This document shows, piece by piece, positions 1 through 5,190 of a DNA stretch of 5,190 nucleotides. Origin of the DNA: Balneolales bacterium. Its GTDB lineage: Bacteria; Bacteroidota; Rhodothermia; Balneolales; Natronogracilivirgulaceae. The notes beneath the pieces were generated by a model, which saw nothing but the letters and a program-made list of their open reading frames with translations, was not told the DNA's origin and searched no databases. The stretch spans positions 1 through 5,190 of the forward strand of contig SKIC01000185.1 of the NCBI GenBank assembly GCA_007116685.1, read 5' to 3'. The translations under genes and the position numbers were made by a program. Position 1 is the first letter of the stretch, and each line of letters opens with the position of its first letter.

Positions 1-36
1 TGTGCGCCGTGGCGTATCCTGTGCGCCGTGGCGTAT
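1..36. repeat. Two tandem copies of a GC-rich 19-nt unit
   Basis: The 17-nt sequence TGTGCGCCGTGGCGTAT occurs at 1-17 and again, without mismatch, at 20-36, with CC between them, giving a 19-nt period. Each copy contains a small inverted repeat, CGCC-GT-GGCG. The array may extend left of the window, so the copy number is unknown. The first ~45 bases are markedly richer in GC than the flanking genes, which suggests a different origin. I do not recognise the unit. Confidence 0.85.
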
Positions 37-52
37 GCCCGGGGAAAATATT

Positions 53-125
53 CAGTCGTCCACGACTGCGACAATGTATAAATCGAGGACGATTTGTCTT
101 TATTTCCGGAAGTTGAGGACGACTT
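53..125. repeat. Cluster of three related short palindromes (REP/BIME-like)
   Basis: Three imperfectly related hairpins follow each other: 53-68 CAGTCGTCCACGACTG (7-bp arms, perfect), 80-95 AAATCGAGGACGATTT (6-bp arms, perfect) and 110-125 AAGTTGAGGACGACTT (6-bp arms, one G-T pair). Written so that the loop reads WGGA, the first lies on the minus strand and the other two on the plus strand, with a shared core TYG-WGGA-CGA. Centres are 27 and 30 nt apart. Two 8-bp palindromes, TTCCGGAA (104-111) and GGTCGACC (139-146), lie in or beside the cluster. On the minus strand the third hairpin is preceded by GTAG (complement of 127-130), as in REP elements mobilised by RAYT (IS200-like) transposases. 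That assignment is inference; no transposase is in the window. The cluster lies just downstream of the hydrolase gene and could also act in 3'-end formation. Confidence 0.6.
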
Positions 126-159
126 ACTACCCAATGGTGGTCGACCTCTCACGGTTGTA

Positions 160-1131
160 TCACTTCTCAGAATGATAATCACTCCATTTCAGAGCCGTTT
201 TTTCTGACCAGAATGGTTTTGAGAACTGCGTCCAGAAGCCAACGTGACCGCCGTGTTTTGTAGCCAAAATTTGAACGTTTTCGTTACGGATTTCCGCTTC
301 TGAAGGAAAACATTGAAGCGAGAGGAAAGGATCATCTTTTGCATTTATGAGTACAGTAGGCAGTTTTATATGCGTCATGAATTTTAATGCTGATGATTGT
401 TGCCAGTAATCTTCGGCGTCTCTGAATCCGTGCAATGGAGCGGTATATCTATCGTCGAATTGCTTGAAGGTTTTGATTTGAGAATAGCCGTCATCATTTA
501 ATAGATCAGGATAACGCTCTTGTTTGGCTTTAATCTTTTTGTGCAATTTCTTGAGAAAGTACTGCATGTAGCCTTTGCAACGGAATCTAGCCATTTTTAC
601 GGCTGCGGTGGTCAAATCTACCGGAACAGAAAACGCCATTGCTGAACGGACTCTGGAAGAGACATATCCTGATTCTTCGCCAAGATATTTTAGGGTGATA
701 TTTCCACCCATACTAAATCCTACCAAAGCAATATGATCGTAGGATGTGGCTTTTAGCACGTGATTAATAACCGTTCGAAGATCATAACTGGCTCCGCTGT
801 GGTAAAACCCAGCCTGTCTATTGGGTTCCCCGCTACATCCCCGAAAATTCCAGGCTAAAGCATCCCATCCATGCGTAAGAAAATGTTTCACCATGCCTTT
901 CACATAGTGCCTGCCTGTATTACCTTCCAATCCATGGGATACTATCACGAGCTTTTTAGTTTTTCCGGAAGTATATGCCCAGTCAAGATCTAAAAAATCA
1001 TCATCAGGAGTATTGATGCGTTCTCTTTTATAATCAAAGCCAGTTACTTTTCTGAATAGCGTTGGCCAAACGGTTTGCACATCCGCTTGTCGTACAAAAA
1101 TAGAAGGGTTAAAATCATCAATTACTTTCAT
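160..1131 (-). CDS. YheT-family alpha/beta hydrolase (putative esterase)
   Basis: This 323-residue protein has the full length and motif set of the YheT-like (COG0429) alpha/beta hydrolases, cytosolic or membrane-associated serine esterases of poorly known substrate. Visible motifs in order: the oxyanion-region HGLEG (66-70), the family signature NFRGCSGEPNR (95-105), the nucleophile elbow GFSMGG with Ser140, the acid loop NAKDDPF with Asp266/Asp267, and the catalytic-histidine motif HGGHVGF with His296. There is no signal peptide or membrane segment. The ATG at 1131 gives an N-terminus (NPSIFVRQADVQTVWPTLFR) that fits the family, in which a segment about reaching and hitting a target 'H.QT..p.l.r' is usual. 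The gene lies about 40 nt beyond the terminator of the upstream TPR gene, so it probably has its own promoter, which I cannot identify. All triad residues are present, so it should be active; the physiological substrate cannot be told from sequence. Confidence 0.93.
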   Translation of the reverse strand: MKVIDDFNPSIFVRQADVQTVWPTLFRKVTGFDYKRERINTPDDDFLDLDWAYTSGKTKKLVIVSHGLEGNTGRHYVKGMVKHFLTHGWDALAWNFRGCSGEPNRQAGFYHSGASYDLRTVINHVLKATSYDHIALVGFSMGGNITLKYLGEESGYVSSRVRSAMAFSVPVDLTTAAVKMARFRCKGYMQYFLKKLHKKIKAKQERYPDLLNDDGYSQIKTFKQFDDRYTAPLHGFRDAEDYWQQSSALKFMTHIKLPTVLINAKDDPFLSLQCFPSEAEIRNENVQILATKHGGHVGFWTQFSKPFWSEKTALKWSDYHSEK

Positions 1132-1171
1132 ACTCTGAAGATAGAATTACAAAACAAGACATAAATCCAAT

Positions 1172-1207
1172 AAAAAAGCCGCTTCTCAACATAAGAAAAG
1201 CGGCTTT
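1172..1207 (-). terminator. Rho-independent terminator of the TPR gene
   Basis: A perfect 10-bp inverted repeat AAAGCCGCTT (1175-1184) / AAGCGGCTTT (1198-1207) encloses a 13-nt loop. On the minus strand the stem is followed by a run of six U (complement of 1172-1177, partly within the stem), and it begins 22 nt past the stop codon of the gene at 1229-1912. The plus-strand side has only three T and then GAAAAA, so it is directional for the minus strand. It separates the TPR gene from the downstream hydrolase gene. Confidence 0.88.
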
Positions 1208-1228
1208 GAAAAACGAGATATTGAGAGA

Positions 1229-1912
1229 TTATCTCACAGCGAGCATGCCTTTTAGATTTTTGGCACTCTGAACAGCCGGACTGTCTGGAAAATCTTTAAC
1301 GATTGTTTGAGATAATTCTTTTGCCTTAGCATAATTACCGGCTTCGTAGTATGCCTGAGCAGCATTCAGCAGATTCTGAGGAGTGGTAGATTCATTCACA
1401 TCCCAATTAGCGGCACGTTCGAACATTCTGGCTGCTTCTTCATATTGGCTTAAGCTACCTAGGATGGAAGCATGTAGGGAAACAGGTCCAACGCCTAAAA
1501 TTCCGGAAGGAGGGTTGAATCGCTCAATATAAATCAAGGCTTCCTGATAGTTACCCATGCGAACTTCAGCAACGGCAGCGTAGTAACTTGCAATGTTTCC
1601 GGCACTTGTTCTGCGGAATTGATTGGAAATATCAACCAAACCGGCGTGACCTGCATCCGGATTACCGAAAAGAGCTAACTCGTACTCACCGGCTTCAAAA
1701 TAACGCTCAGCAAAAGCCAGCATTTCCTGTGATTGAGCTTCGTTACGTTCCGTAATTAAATAATAAGCCAATCCACCGCCTACAACTAAGATAACTGCGG
1801 CAATCGCTAAATAGATTTTTAAGGTGTGGTCTTTGTAAAATGCGATAGCTTTAGCATAACCGGTTACCAGCACATCGGTTTCTAATTCTTCTTTGGAAAA
1901 GTTCTTCGCCAT
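1229..1912 (-). CDS. Membrane-anchored tetratricopeptide-repeat protein, YfgM-like topology
   Basis: The 227-residue protein has a short charged N-terminus, one hydrophobic segment at about residues 32-53 (IYLAIAAVILVVGGGLAYYL), and then helical TPR-type repeats facing the periplasm. Repeat-like units are seen near 62-82 (FAERYFEAGEYELAL), 108-131 (YYAAVAEVRMGNYQEALIYI), 145-168 (SQYEEAARMFERA) and 180-207 (NAAQAYYEAGNYAKAKEL, then DFPDSP). This N-in, single-anchor TPR layout matches the YfgM/DUF2133-like proteins, which in E. coli associate with the SecYEG translocon and periplasmic chaperone PpiD. Such an equivalent role here is only an inference from topology; TPR domains are generic protein-interaction scaffolds. 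The ATG at 1912 is chosen because MAKNFSKEELETD precedes the anchor with the lengths usual for the Bacteroidota versions. It is monocistronic: its own promoter lies upstream and a strong terminator downstream. Confidence 0.85.
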   Translation of the reverse strand: MAKNFSKEELETDVLVTGYAKAIAFYKDHTLKIYLAIAAVILVVGGGLAYYLITERNEAQSQEMLAFAERYFEAGEYELALFGNPDAGHAGLVDISNQFRRTSAGNIASYYAAVAEVRMGNYQEALIYIERFNPPSGILGVGPVSLHASILGSLSQYEEAARMFERAANWDVNESTTPQNLLNAAQAYYEAGNYAKAKELSQTIVKDFPDSPAVQSAKNLKGMLAVR

Positions 1913-1937
1913 GTTTGAATGTTATTGAAATGATTAC

Positions 1938-1956
1938 ACAACTGCGTTTCAGTTGT
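1938..1956 (-). promoter_or_regulatory. Small hairpin in the leader of the TPR gene
   Basis: A perfect 7-bp inverted repeat ACAACTG / CAGTTGT flanks a 5-nt loop, 25 to 43 nt upstream of the ATG at 1912 and downstream of the predicted -7 box, so it would fall in the mRNA leader. It lacks a following U run, so it is not a terminator. It could be an operator or an mRNA-stabilising stem, or chance. Confidence 0.4.
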
Positions 1957-1979
1957 ATTTTGCTTTTTTAACAAGACTC

Positions 1980-2009
1980 CAAAGATACGATTTTTACTTA
2001 TAATTCGAA
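1980..2009 (-). promoter_or_regulatory. Bacteroidota-type promoter for the TPR gene
   Basis: On the minus strand TATCTTTG (complement of 1980-1987) matches the Bacteroidota -7 consensus TAnnTTTG exactly. Eighteen bases upstream is TTCG (complement of 2006-2009), one mismatch from the -33 box TTTG and near the usual ~19-nt spacing. Transcription would begin near 1973, giving a leader of about 60 nt to the ATG at 1912. Confidence 0.65.
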
Positions 2010-2052
2010 GCCGCACAAATGAAAAAAGAATTTAGTCACAAAAGCGATATGC

Positions 2053-2067
2053 TCAGATCTCATCTGA
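2053..2067. promoter_or_regulatory. Short inverted repeat between the divergent genes, possible operator
   Basis: TCAGAT-CTC-ATCTGA is a perfect 6-bp inverted repeat with a 3-nt spacer, about 60 nt upstream of the carboxypeptidase start and about 45 nt upstream of the TPR-gene -33 box. Its position would suit a regulator binding site for the plus-strand gene, but a repeat of this size can arise by chance. I found no convincing TAnnTTTG promoter for the plus-strand gene in 1988-2126. Confidence 0.3.
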
Positions 2068-2126
2068 TTTGGAAAAGCGGATAAAAAAGCAGAGATTTTG
2101 ACATCATTTTCAACAAAAAACACATT

Positions 2127-4025
2127 GTGCGATTTTTTACTACACTTCTTTTTTCTTCTTTGATTTTAGCTTTTTCTCTCGAAATTTTTGCCCAGTCTGA
2201 TACAAATTACTCAAGGGTAAAGGTTTACACGCCTTCGCAGTCTGATATCCAAAGAGTAAAATCAATTGATCTTGGGCTTGATCATTATCATCGGGGACGA
2301 GACTATTTTATAGCAGAAATTTCTCAAGATGCCTTAGAGCGATTACGGGAGTCTGGCGCGTCTTTTTCCATTTTGATTGAGGATGTTTCCAACTACTACG
2401 CCGAGAGAGCCGCTGCGGATATGGAACTTTTGGATATGGAAGCGATGAATGCTCCCGATGGTTTTTTTTTTTTTTTTATGGGGGGATTTTTAACATTGTC
2501 TGAGGCTTATGAAAATCTGGAATCCATGGTGGAAGCCTATCCTGAATTAATCAGTGATAAAATACAGATTGGAGAATCTATCGAAGGTCGGCCGATTTAC
2601 AAATGGATTTTAACAGCAAATGCAGATCAGGATTTACCTCAGGCTTTGTACACTTCTTTGATTCATGCACGAGAGCCGGGGAGTTTGAGCACCGTTTTAT
2701 ATTATATGTGGTGGTTGTTAGAGCAATATGGTGAAGATCCTGAAGCCACATTTATTCTTGATAATCGAAAATTGACCGTGGTTCCAATAATAAATCCTGA
2801 TGGATACTTCTATAATGAAACGACACATCCTAATGGTGGTGGGATGTTTCGGGGAAATCGCAGAGTGAATAATGGTGGCTCAATTGGTGTGGATTTGAAT
2901 CGGAATTTCGGGCCAATGGAAGCCTGGGATTCTCCTCTGGGAGGCTCATCTACTATTCCCGGATCTCAAACTTACAGAGGCACTGCGCCATTCAGCGAAC
3001 CAGAAACAGCAGCTTTGAGGGATCTCACTGAGCGTAATAATTTCAAAACGGCGTTCAATTATCACACTTTCAGCAACCTTTTGATTTATCCTTTTGGATT
3101 TCGCCAAGAACCAACACCTGATTCCTTGCTTTATTTTGCCTACGCAGAAGCCATGACGGCAGATAATGATTATTTCGCCGGTTTGGATATTGAGGCGGTG
3201 AATTACAGCACCAGAGGTAATTCTGATGATTTTATGTATCTCGAAAATGAGGACAAAGGCCACATATTCGCATTCACACCGGAAGTAGGGTCTTTTCAAG
3301 ATTTCTTTTGGCCATTGCCATCTAGAATTGTTCCTTTAGCTCAGGAAAATCTATCAGCCAATAAGTTACTGGCTTATTATGCGGGACCCCACGTAATGCT
3401 TGATCGTCTGGCTTTTGCGGATACGCAAGTTATTCCCGGCCGGCAGACAAACGTACGATTCACCGGAGGCGATTTGGTAAATATTGGTCAACATGAGGCT
3501 AAAAACGTACGCATGTATTTCGAAACCTCGGTTGAGGGAGTTAGCATTGAAACCGTACACGAGTTTGCTGATTTACAATCTGTGGATACCTTATCCATAA
3601 TTTCAAAAACCTTTGGCGTAGTTGTTAGTGAGGATATCGAAATCGGGGCAACTATTCCTGTGCGCATATTTGTTGAAGCTGATGGCAGTTACACACAAAG
3701 GCGAACGGTCTTTTTACGTGCTTCAGAAACGACATCCACAGAGTTTGAAGAGGGTATACCTGAGGTTTTCAGCATCAGTGCAAATTATCCGAATCCGTTT
3801 AATCCAACGACGAGTTTTCGGGTGGGATTACCAAATGATGATCGAATTCAAATTACAGTTTACAGCATAGATGGCAGAAAAGTACAGACCATCACGAATA
3901 ATACCTACACTTCCGGTTGGCATACCTTTAAATTTGATGGCTCACAATTATCCAGCGGCATGTATCTGTATCGAGTGCAGAATTCCTCAGAAGTCAAAAC
4001 AGGAAAAATGCTACTTGTGAAGTAG
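2127..4025 (+). CDS. Secreted M14 zinc carboxypeptidase with T9SS type A sorting domain
   Basis: This 632-residue exported metallopeptidase removes C-terminal residues from peptides, probably outside the cell or on its surface. A Sec signal peptide spans 1-23 (hydrophobic LLFSSLILAFSL, likely cut after FAQ). A prodomain-like region runs to ~110. The M14 catalytic domain covers about 120-420: zinc ligands His180 and Glu183 (HARE) and His313 (NYHTFSN), substrate-binding Arg242 and Asn258-Arg259 (GVDLNRNFG), a Tyr248-equivalent at about Tyr360, and general-base Glu386 (TPEVGS). These equivalences follow carboxypeptidase A. A beta-sandwich-like region (~430-535) links to a C-terminal T9SS type A domain (~546-632) with NYPNPFNPTT and the ending GKMLLVK, which directs passage through the type IX machine. 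The start is GTG at 2127: it places the signal peptide correctly, and an in-frame stop lies at 2082-2084. There is no clear ribosome binding site, as is common in this phylum. A T16 tract encodes Phe113-117 and may switch the gene off by slippage. All catalytic residues are present. Confidence 0.94.
   Translation: MRFFTTLLFSSLILAFSLEIFAQSDTNYSRVKVYTPSQSDIQRVKSIDLGLDHYHRGRDYFIAEISQDALERLRESGASFSILIEDVSNYYAERAAADMELLDMEAMNAPDGFFFFFMGGFLTLSEAYENLESMVEAYPELISDKIQIGESIEGRPIYKWILTANADQDLPQALYTSLIHAREPGSLSTVLYYMWWLLEQYGEDPEATFILDNRKLTVVPIINPDGYFYNETTHPNGGGMFRGNRRVNNGGSIGVDLNRNFGPMEAWDSPLGGSSTIPGSQTYRGTAPFSEPETAALRDLTERNNFKTAFNYHTFSNLLIYPFGFRQEPTPDSLLYFAYAEAMTADNDYFAGLDIEAVNYSTRGNSDDFMYLENEDKGHIFAFTPEVGSFQDFFWPLPSRIVPLAQENLSANKLLAYYAGPHVMLDRLAFADTQVIPGRQTNVRFTGGDLVNIGQHEAKNVRMYFETSVEGVSIETVHEFADLQSVDTLSIISKTFGVVVSEDIEIGATIPVRIFVEADGSYTQRRTVFLRASETTSTEFEEGIPEVFSISANYPNPFNPTTSFRVGLPNDDRIQITVYSIDGRKVQTITNNTYTSGWHTFKFDGSQLSSGMYLYRVQNSSEVKTGKMLLVK
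2462..2485 (+). repeat. Homopolymer tract T16-A-T-G6 within the carboxypeptidase gene
   Basis: Sixteen consecutive T (2462-2477) are followed by A, T and then six G (2480-2485). They encode Gly112, Phe113-117, Met118 and Gly119-120, at the junction of prodomain and catalytic domain. As given the frame is open. With one T lost, translation reaches TAA at 2491-2493; with one T gained it reaches TGA at 2501-2503. Either product would stop at about 120-125 residues, before any zinc ligand. Confidence 0.97.
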
Positions 4026-4035
4026 AATCTCCGAC

Positions 4036-4908
4036 TTAGTTTGATTGATTTTCTTCGGGATCACCGTTCAAAAATCGTGGGGTGTGACTGATAATTTCGG
4101 CCTCTGAAATGATATCTTTTATACGTCTTTTAGGGACTCCGACTTTCTGTAGTATGTCCGGATATTGAATAAGTTCTCTGCAAAGAAGTATGTCTTCATC
4201 CATTATTCTCGAAACTTCAGCCTGTTTTAGATTGGTTAAGCAAGTAATGGGATGAAGAGCCGCACGATCAATAAAATGCCTAAGATTGTTTTTACGAGGA
4301 TAATCCCAGCTTAACATTCGTAATCCTATGCAAGTGCCATATTTTTGAGCGTCATCTGTAAAACGCGTATTGGTTACTATCCAACCCTGATGCTTTTTGT
4401 TTTCGTGTCCTGGTAATTTTGACCAATGTTCAACGACGTCAAGATATCGGGATTGGATGTATAGAGGTGTTTTTACATCAGATTTTTTACCCATCTGATT
4501 ATGGAATTTGCACTCAACCAGATAAAAAGCATCGTCTTTCTCAGCGATAACATCTATCTCATGAGTTACGCATTTTCCCTCTAGACGAACACCAACTTCC
4601 GTTTTGAAACCGTGGAAATGTAGAATTCTGCCAATAAATTTTTCGAATGGGTATCCGCTGGGACCCATATTCAGAATGGCTTTTTTGATGGAATACCGCG
4701 CTGCTGATAATTTCGAAGAGCGTTTCAAAATCTGGAATGCGGTTTCGTACACCAATTGGGTGCTAATGCCATCATACATCATATCCTTTATGGTAAAGGT
4801 GATGTGATTGATGATGTCTTCATTAGCTCCGGCGCGTTTCAGAGAATCTTCTAACTTGTCAACTTTAAAAGGGACCCGTTCGCCTGATGCTTTCGTTACA
4901 TGAATCAT
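4036..4908 (-). CDS. ATP-cone protein with Mrr-like PD-(D/E)XK nuclease domain
   Basis: Three parts are visible in this 290-residue, probably cytosolic protein. Residues 1-82 form an ATP-cone (VTKASGERVPFKVDKLEDSL through ARYSIKKAILNMG), the nucleotide-sensing domain also found in ribonucleotide reductases and NrdR. Residues ~85-205 carry a restriction-endonuclease-like fold: Glu89 in the first helix (PFEKFIGRILHFHGF), Asp119 in THEIDV, and Glu132-X-Lys134 in VECKFHN, which together make the PD-(D/E)XK metal site; PLYIQSR (148-154) and HQGWIVTNTRFT follow. Residues ~225-275 (CRELIQYPDILQKVGVPKRRIKDIISEA) look like a helix-hairpin-helix-type DNA-binding segment. This architecture is a conserved family annotated as ATP-cone protein or restriction endonuclease; I know of no established function. 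The nuclease motif is intact, so DNA cleavage gated by ATP/dATP is a reasonable inference. No methyltransferase partner is in the window. The ATG at 4908 is 4 bp past the regulator's stop codon, so they are probably co-transcribed. Confidence 0.88.
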   Translation of the reverse strand: MIHVTKASGERVPFKVDKLEDSLKRAGANEDIINHITFTIKDMMYDGISTQLVYETAFQILKRSSKLSAARYSIKKAILNMGPSGYPFEKFIGRILHFHGFKTEVGVRLEGKCVTHEIDVIAEKDDAFYLVECKFHNQMGKKSDVKTPLYIQSRYLDVVEHWSKLPGHENKKHQGWIVTNTRFTDDAQKYGTCIGLRMLSWDYPRKNNLRHFIDRAALHPITCLTNLKQAEVSRIMDEDILLCRELIQYPDILQKVGVPKRRIKDIISEAEIISHTPRFLNGDPEENQSN

Positions 4909-4912
4909 TGGC

Positions 4913-5190
4913 TTACTCCAAATAGGTAGGATACTTGCCTTTGTCCACCATTTCGAAAATCAATGAAGTGTTTATGTGAGCTACTTCGGGTCTGGTGGTA
5001 AAAGCGTTCATGGCCAGGTTTCTCAAATGAGTGGCATCTCTTACAGCTACATGCACCAGAAAATCCTCAGAGCCGGCTACGTGAAATAAGCGAATAACTT
5101 CCGGGATAGAAATGGCATAATCTCGAAAACCCTCAACTTCATTATGAGTGTGGTGGGATAGGCGAATGGAAATCATTGCTTGAAGTCCAA
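4913..5190 (-). CDS. Lrp/AsnC-family regulator, C-terminal ligand-binding domain (5' partial)
   Basis: The visible 91 residues form the RAM (AsnC-type) effector-binding domain: SIRLSHHTHNEVEGFRDYAI, then SIPEVIRLFHVAGSEDFLVHVAVRD with the characteristic G-(S/E)-x-D-(F/Y) turn, and HLRNLAMNAFTTRPEVAHINTSLIFE. In full-length members this domain senses amino acids or related metabolites and drives oligomerisation, while an N-terminal winged-helix domain binds DNA. The reading frame stays open to the window edge: codons for GLQA precede Met at 5174-5176, as in the linker before this domain. I therefore do not take that Met as the start, and the DNA-binding half probably lies beyond 5190. A stand-alone RAM-domain protein starting at 5176 is the alternative. 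The downstream ATP-cone gene starts after 4 bp, so both are probably one operon. Confidence 0.85.
   Translation of the reverse strand, partial: GLQAMISIRLSHHTHNEVEGFRDYAISIPEVIRLFHVAGSEDFLVHVAVRDATHLRNLAMNAFTTRPEVAHINTSLIFEMVDKGKYPTYLE

Noticed and set aside
53..125. CRISPR array
   Set aside because: The repeated units are only 16 nt, differ in their arms, change strand, and have 11-14 nt spacers; no cas gene is present.
2098..2103. TTGACA resembling a sigma70 -35 box
   Set aside because: It lies only 23 nt before the carboxypeptidase start codon, so a matching -10 box would fall inside the gene, and no TAnnTTTG element accompanies it.
2946..3299. 117-codon minus-strand open frame inside the carboxypeptidase gene
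   Set aside because: It is wholly antisense to the conserved M14 catalytic domain and its translation shows no family motif.
3366..3870. Minus-strand open frame at 3366-3560 and plus-strand frame at 3622-3870
   Set aside because: Both are out-of-frame readings inside the C-terminal half of the carboxypeptidase gene with no recognisable protein features.
4604..4807. 67-codon plus-strand open frame
   Set aside because: It is antisense to the ATP-cone and early nuclease region, where the minus-strand protein carries clear conserved motifs.
4036..4908. Restriction-modification or other defence locus
   Set aside because: The nuclease-like protein has no methyltransferase, specificity or toxin-antitoxin partner nearby, and its ATP-cone architecture points to a conserved housekeeping-type family rather than a defence island.
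4913..5176. A complete stand-alone 87-residue Lrp-like protein starting at 5176
   Set aside because: The frame is open to the window edge and the residues before Met (GLQA) fit the linker of a full Lrp/AsnC regulator, so a 5'-truncated gene is more likely, although a stand-alone RAM protein cannot be excluded.

Overview
The window looks like chromosomal DNA from a Bacteroidota-type bacterium with moderate GC (low 40s % by eye), most plausibly a Balneolota or Rhodothermota relative. The signs are a secreted protein ending in a type IX secretion (T9SS) type A sorting domain with a YPNPFNPTT motif, a Bacteroidota-style promoter (TAnnTTTG -7 box), A-rich leaders without clear Shine-Dalgarno sites, and the gene families present. 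The phylum is an inference; no rRNA or other phylogenetic marker is present.

Layout. Positions 1-159 are non-coding by my reading and unusual. They hold two tandem copies of a GC-rich 19-nt unit (1-36), then three related short palindromes built around TYG-WGGA-CGA (53-125), resembling REP/BIME-type repeats. Positions 160-1131 (minus) encode a YheT-family alpha/beta hydrolase. A clear intrinsic terminator (1172-1207, minus) separates it from the gene transcribed toward it, a membrane-anchored TPR protein at 1229-1912 (minus), which has a recognisable promoter at 1980-2009 and a small leader hairpin. A 214-bp divergent intergenic region leads to 2127-4025 (plus), a 632-residue secreted M14 zinc carboxypeptidase with a T9SS C-terminal signal. 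It is followed after only 10 bp by a convergent two-gene minus-strand operon: an ATP-cone/PD-(D/E)XK nuclease-like protein (4036-4908), preceded by the ligand-binding half of an Lrp/AsnC-type regulator (4913 to the window edge, 5' end outside).

Most of the region is ordinary housekeeping or accessory DNA. The most notable signal is a run of 16 T followed by ATG and G-rich sequence (2462-2485) inside the carboxypeptidase gene, just before its catalytic domain. Loss or gain of a single T leads to a stop within a few codons, so the tract could act as an on/off phase switch for an exported peptidase, or could be an error-prone spot in the assembly. The second point is the pairing of an Lrp-type small-molecule sensor with an ATP-cone nuclease-like protein in one tight operon. 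The third is the palindrome cluster at the left edge.
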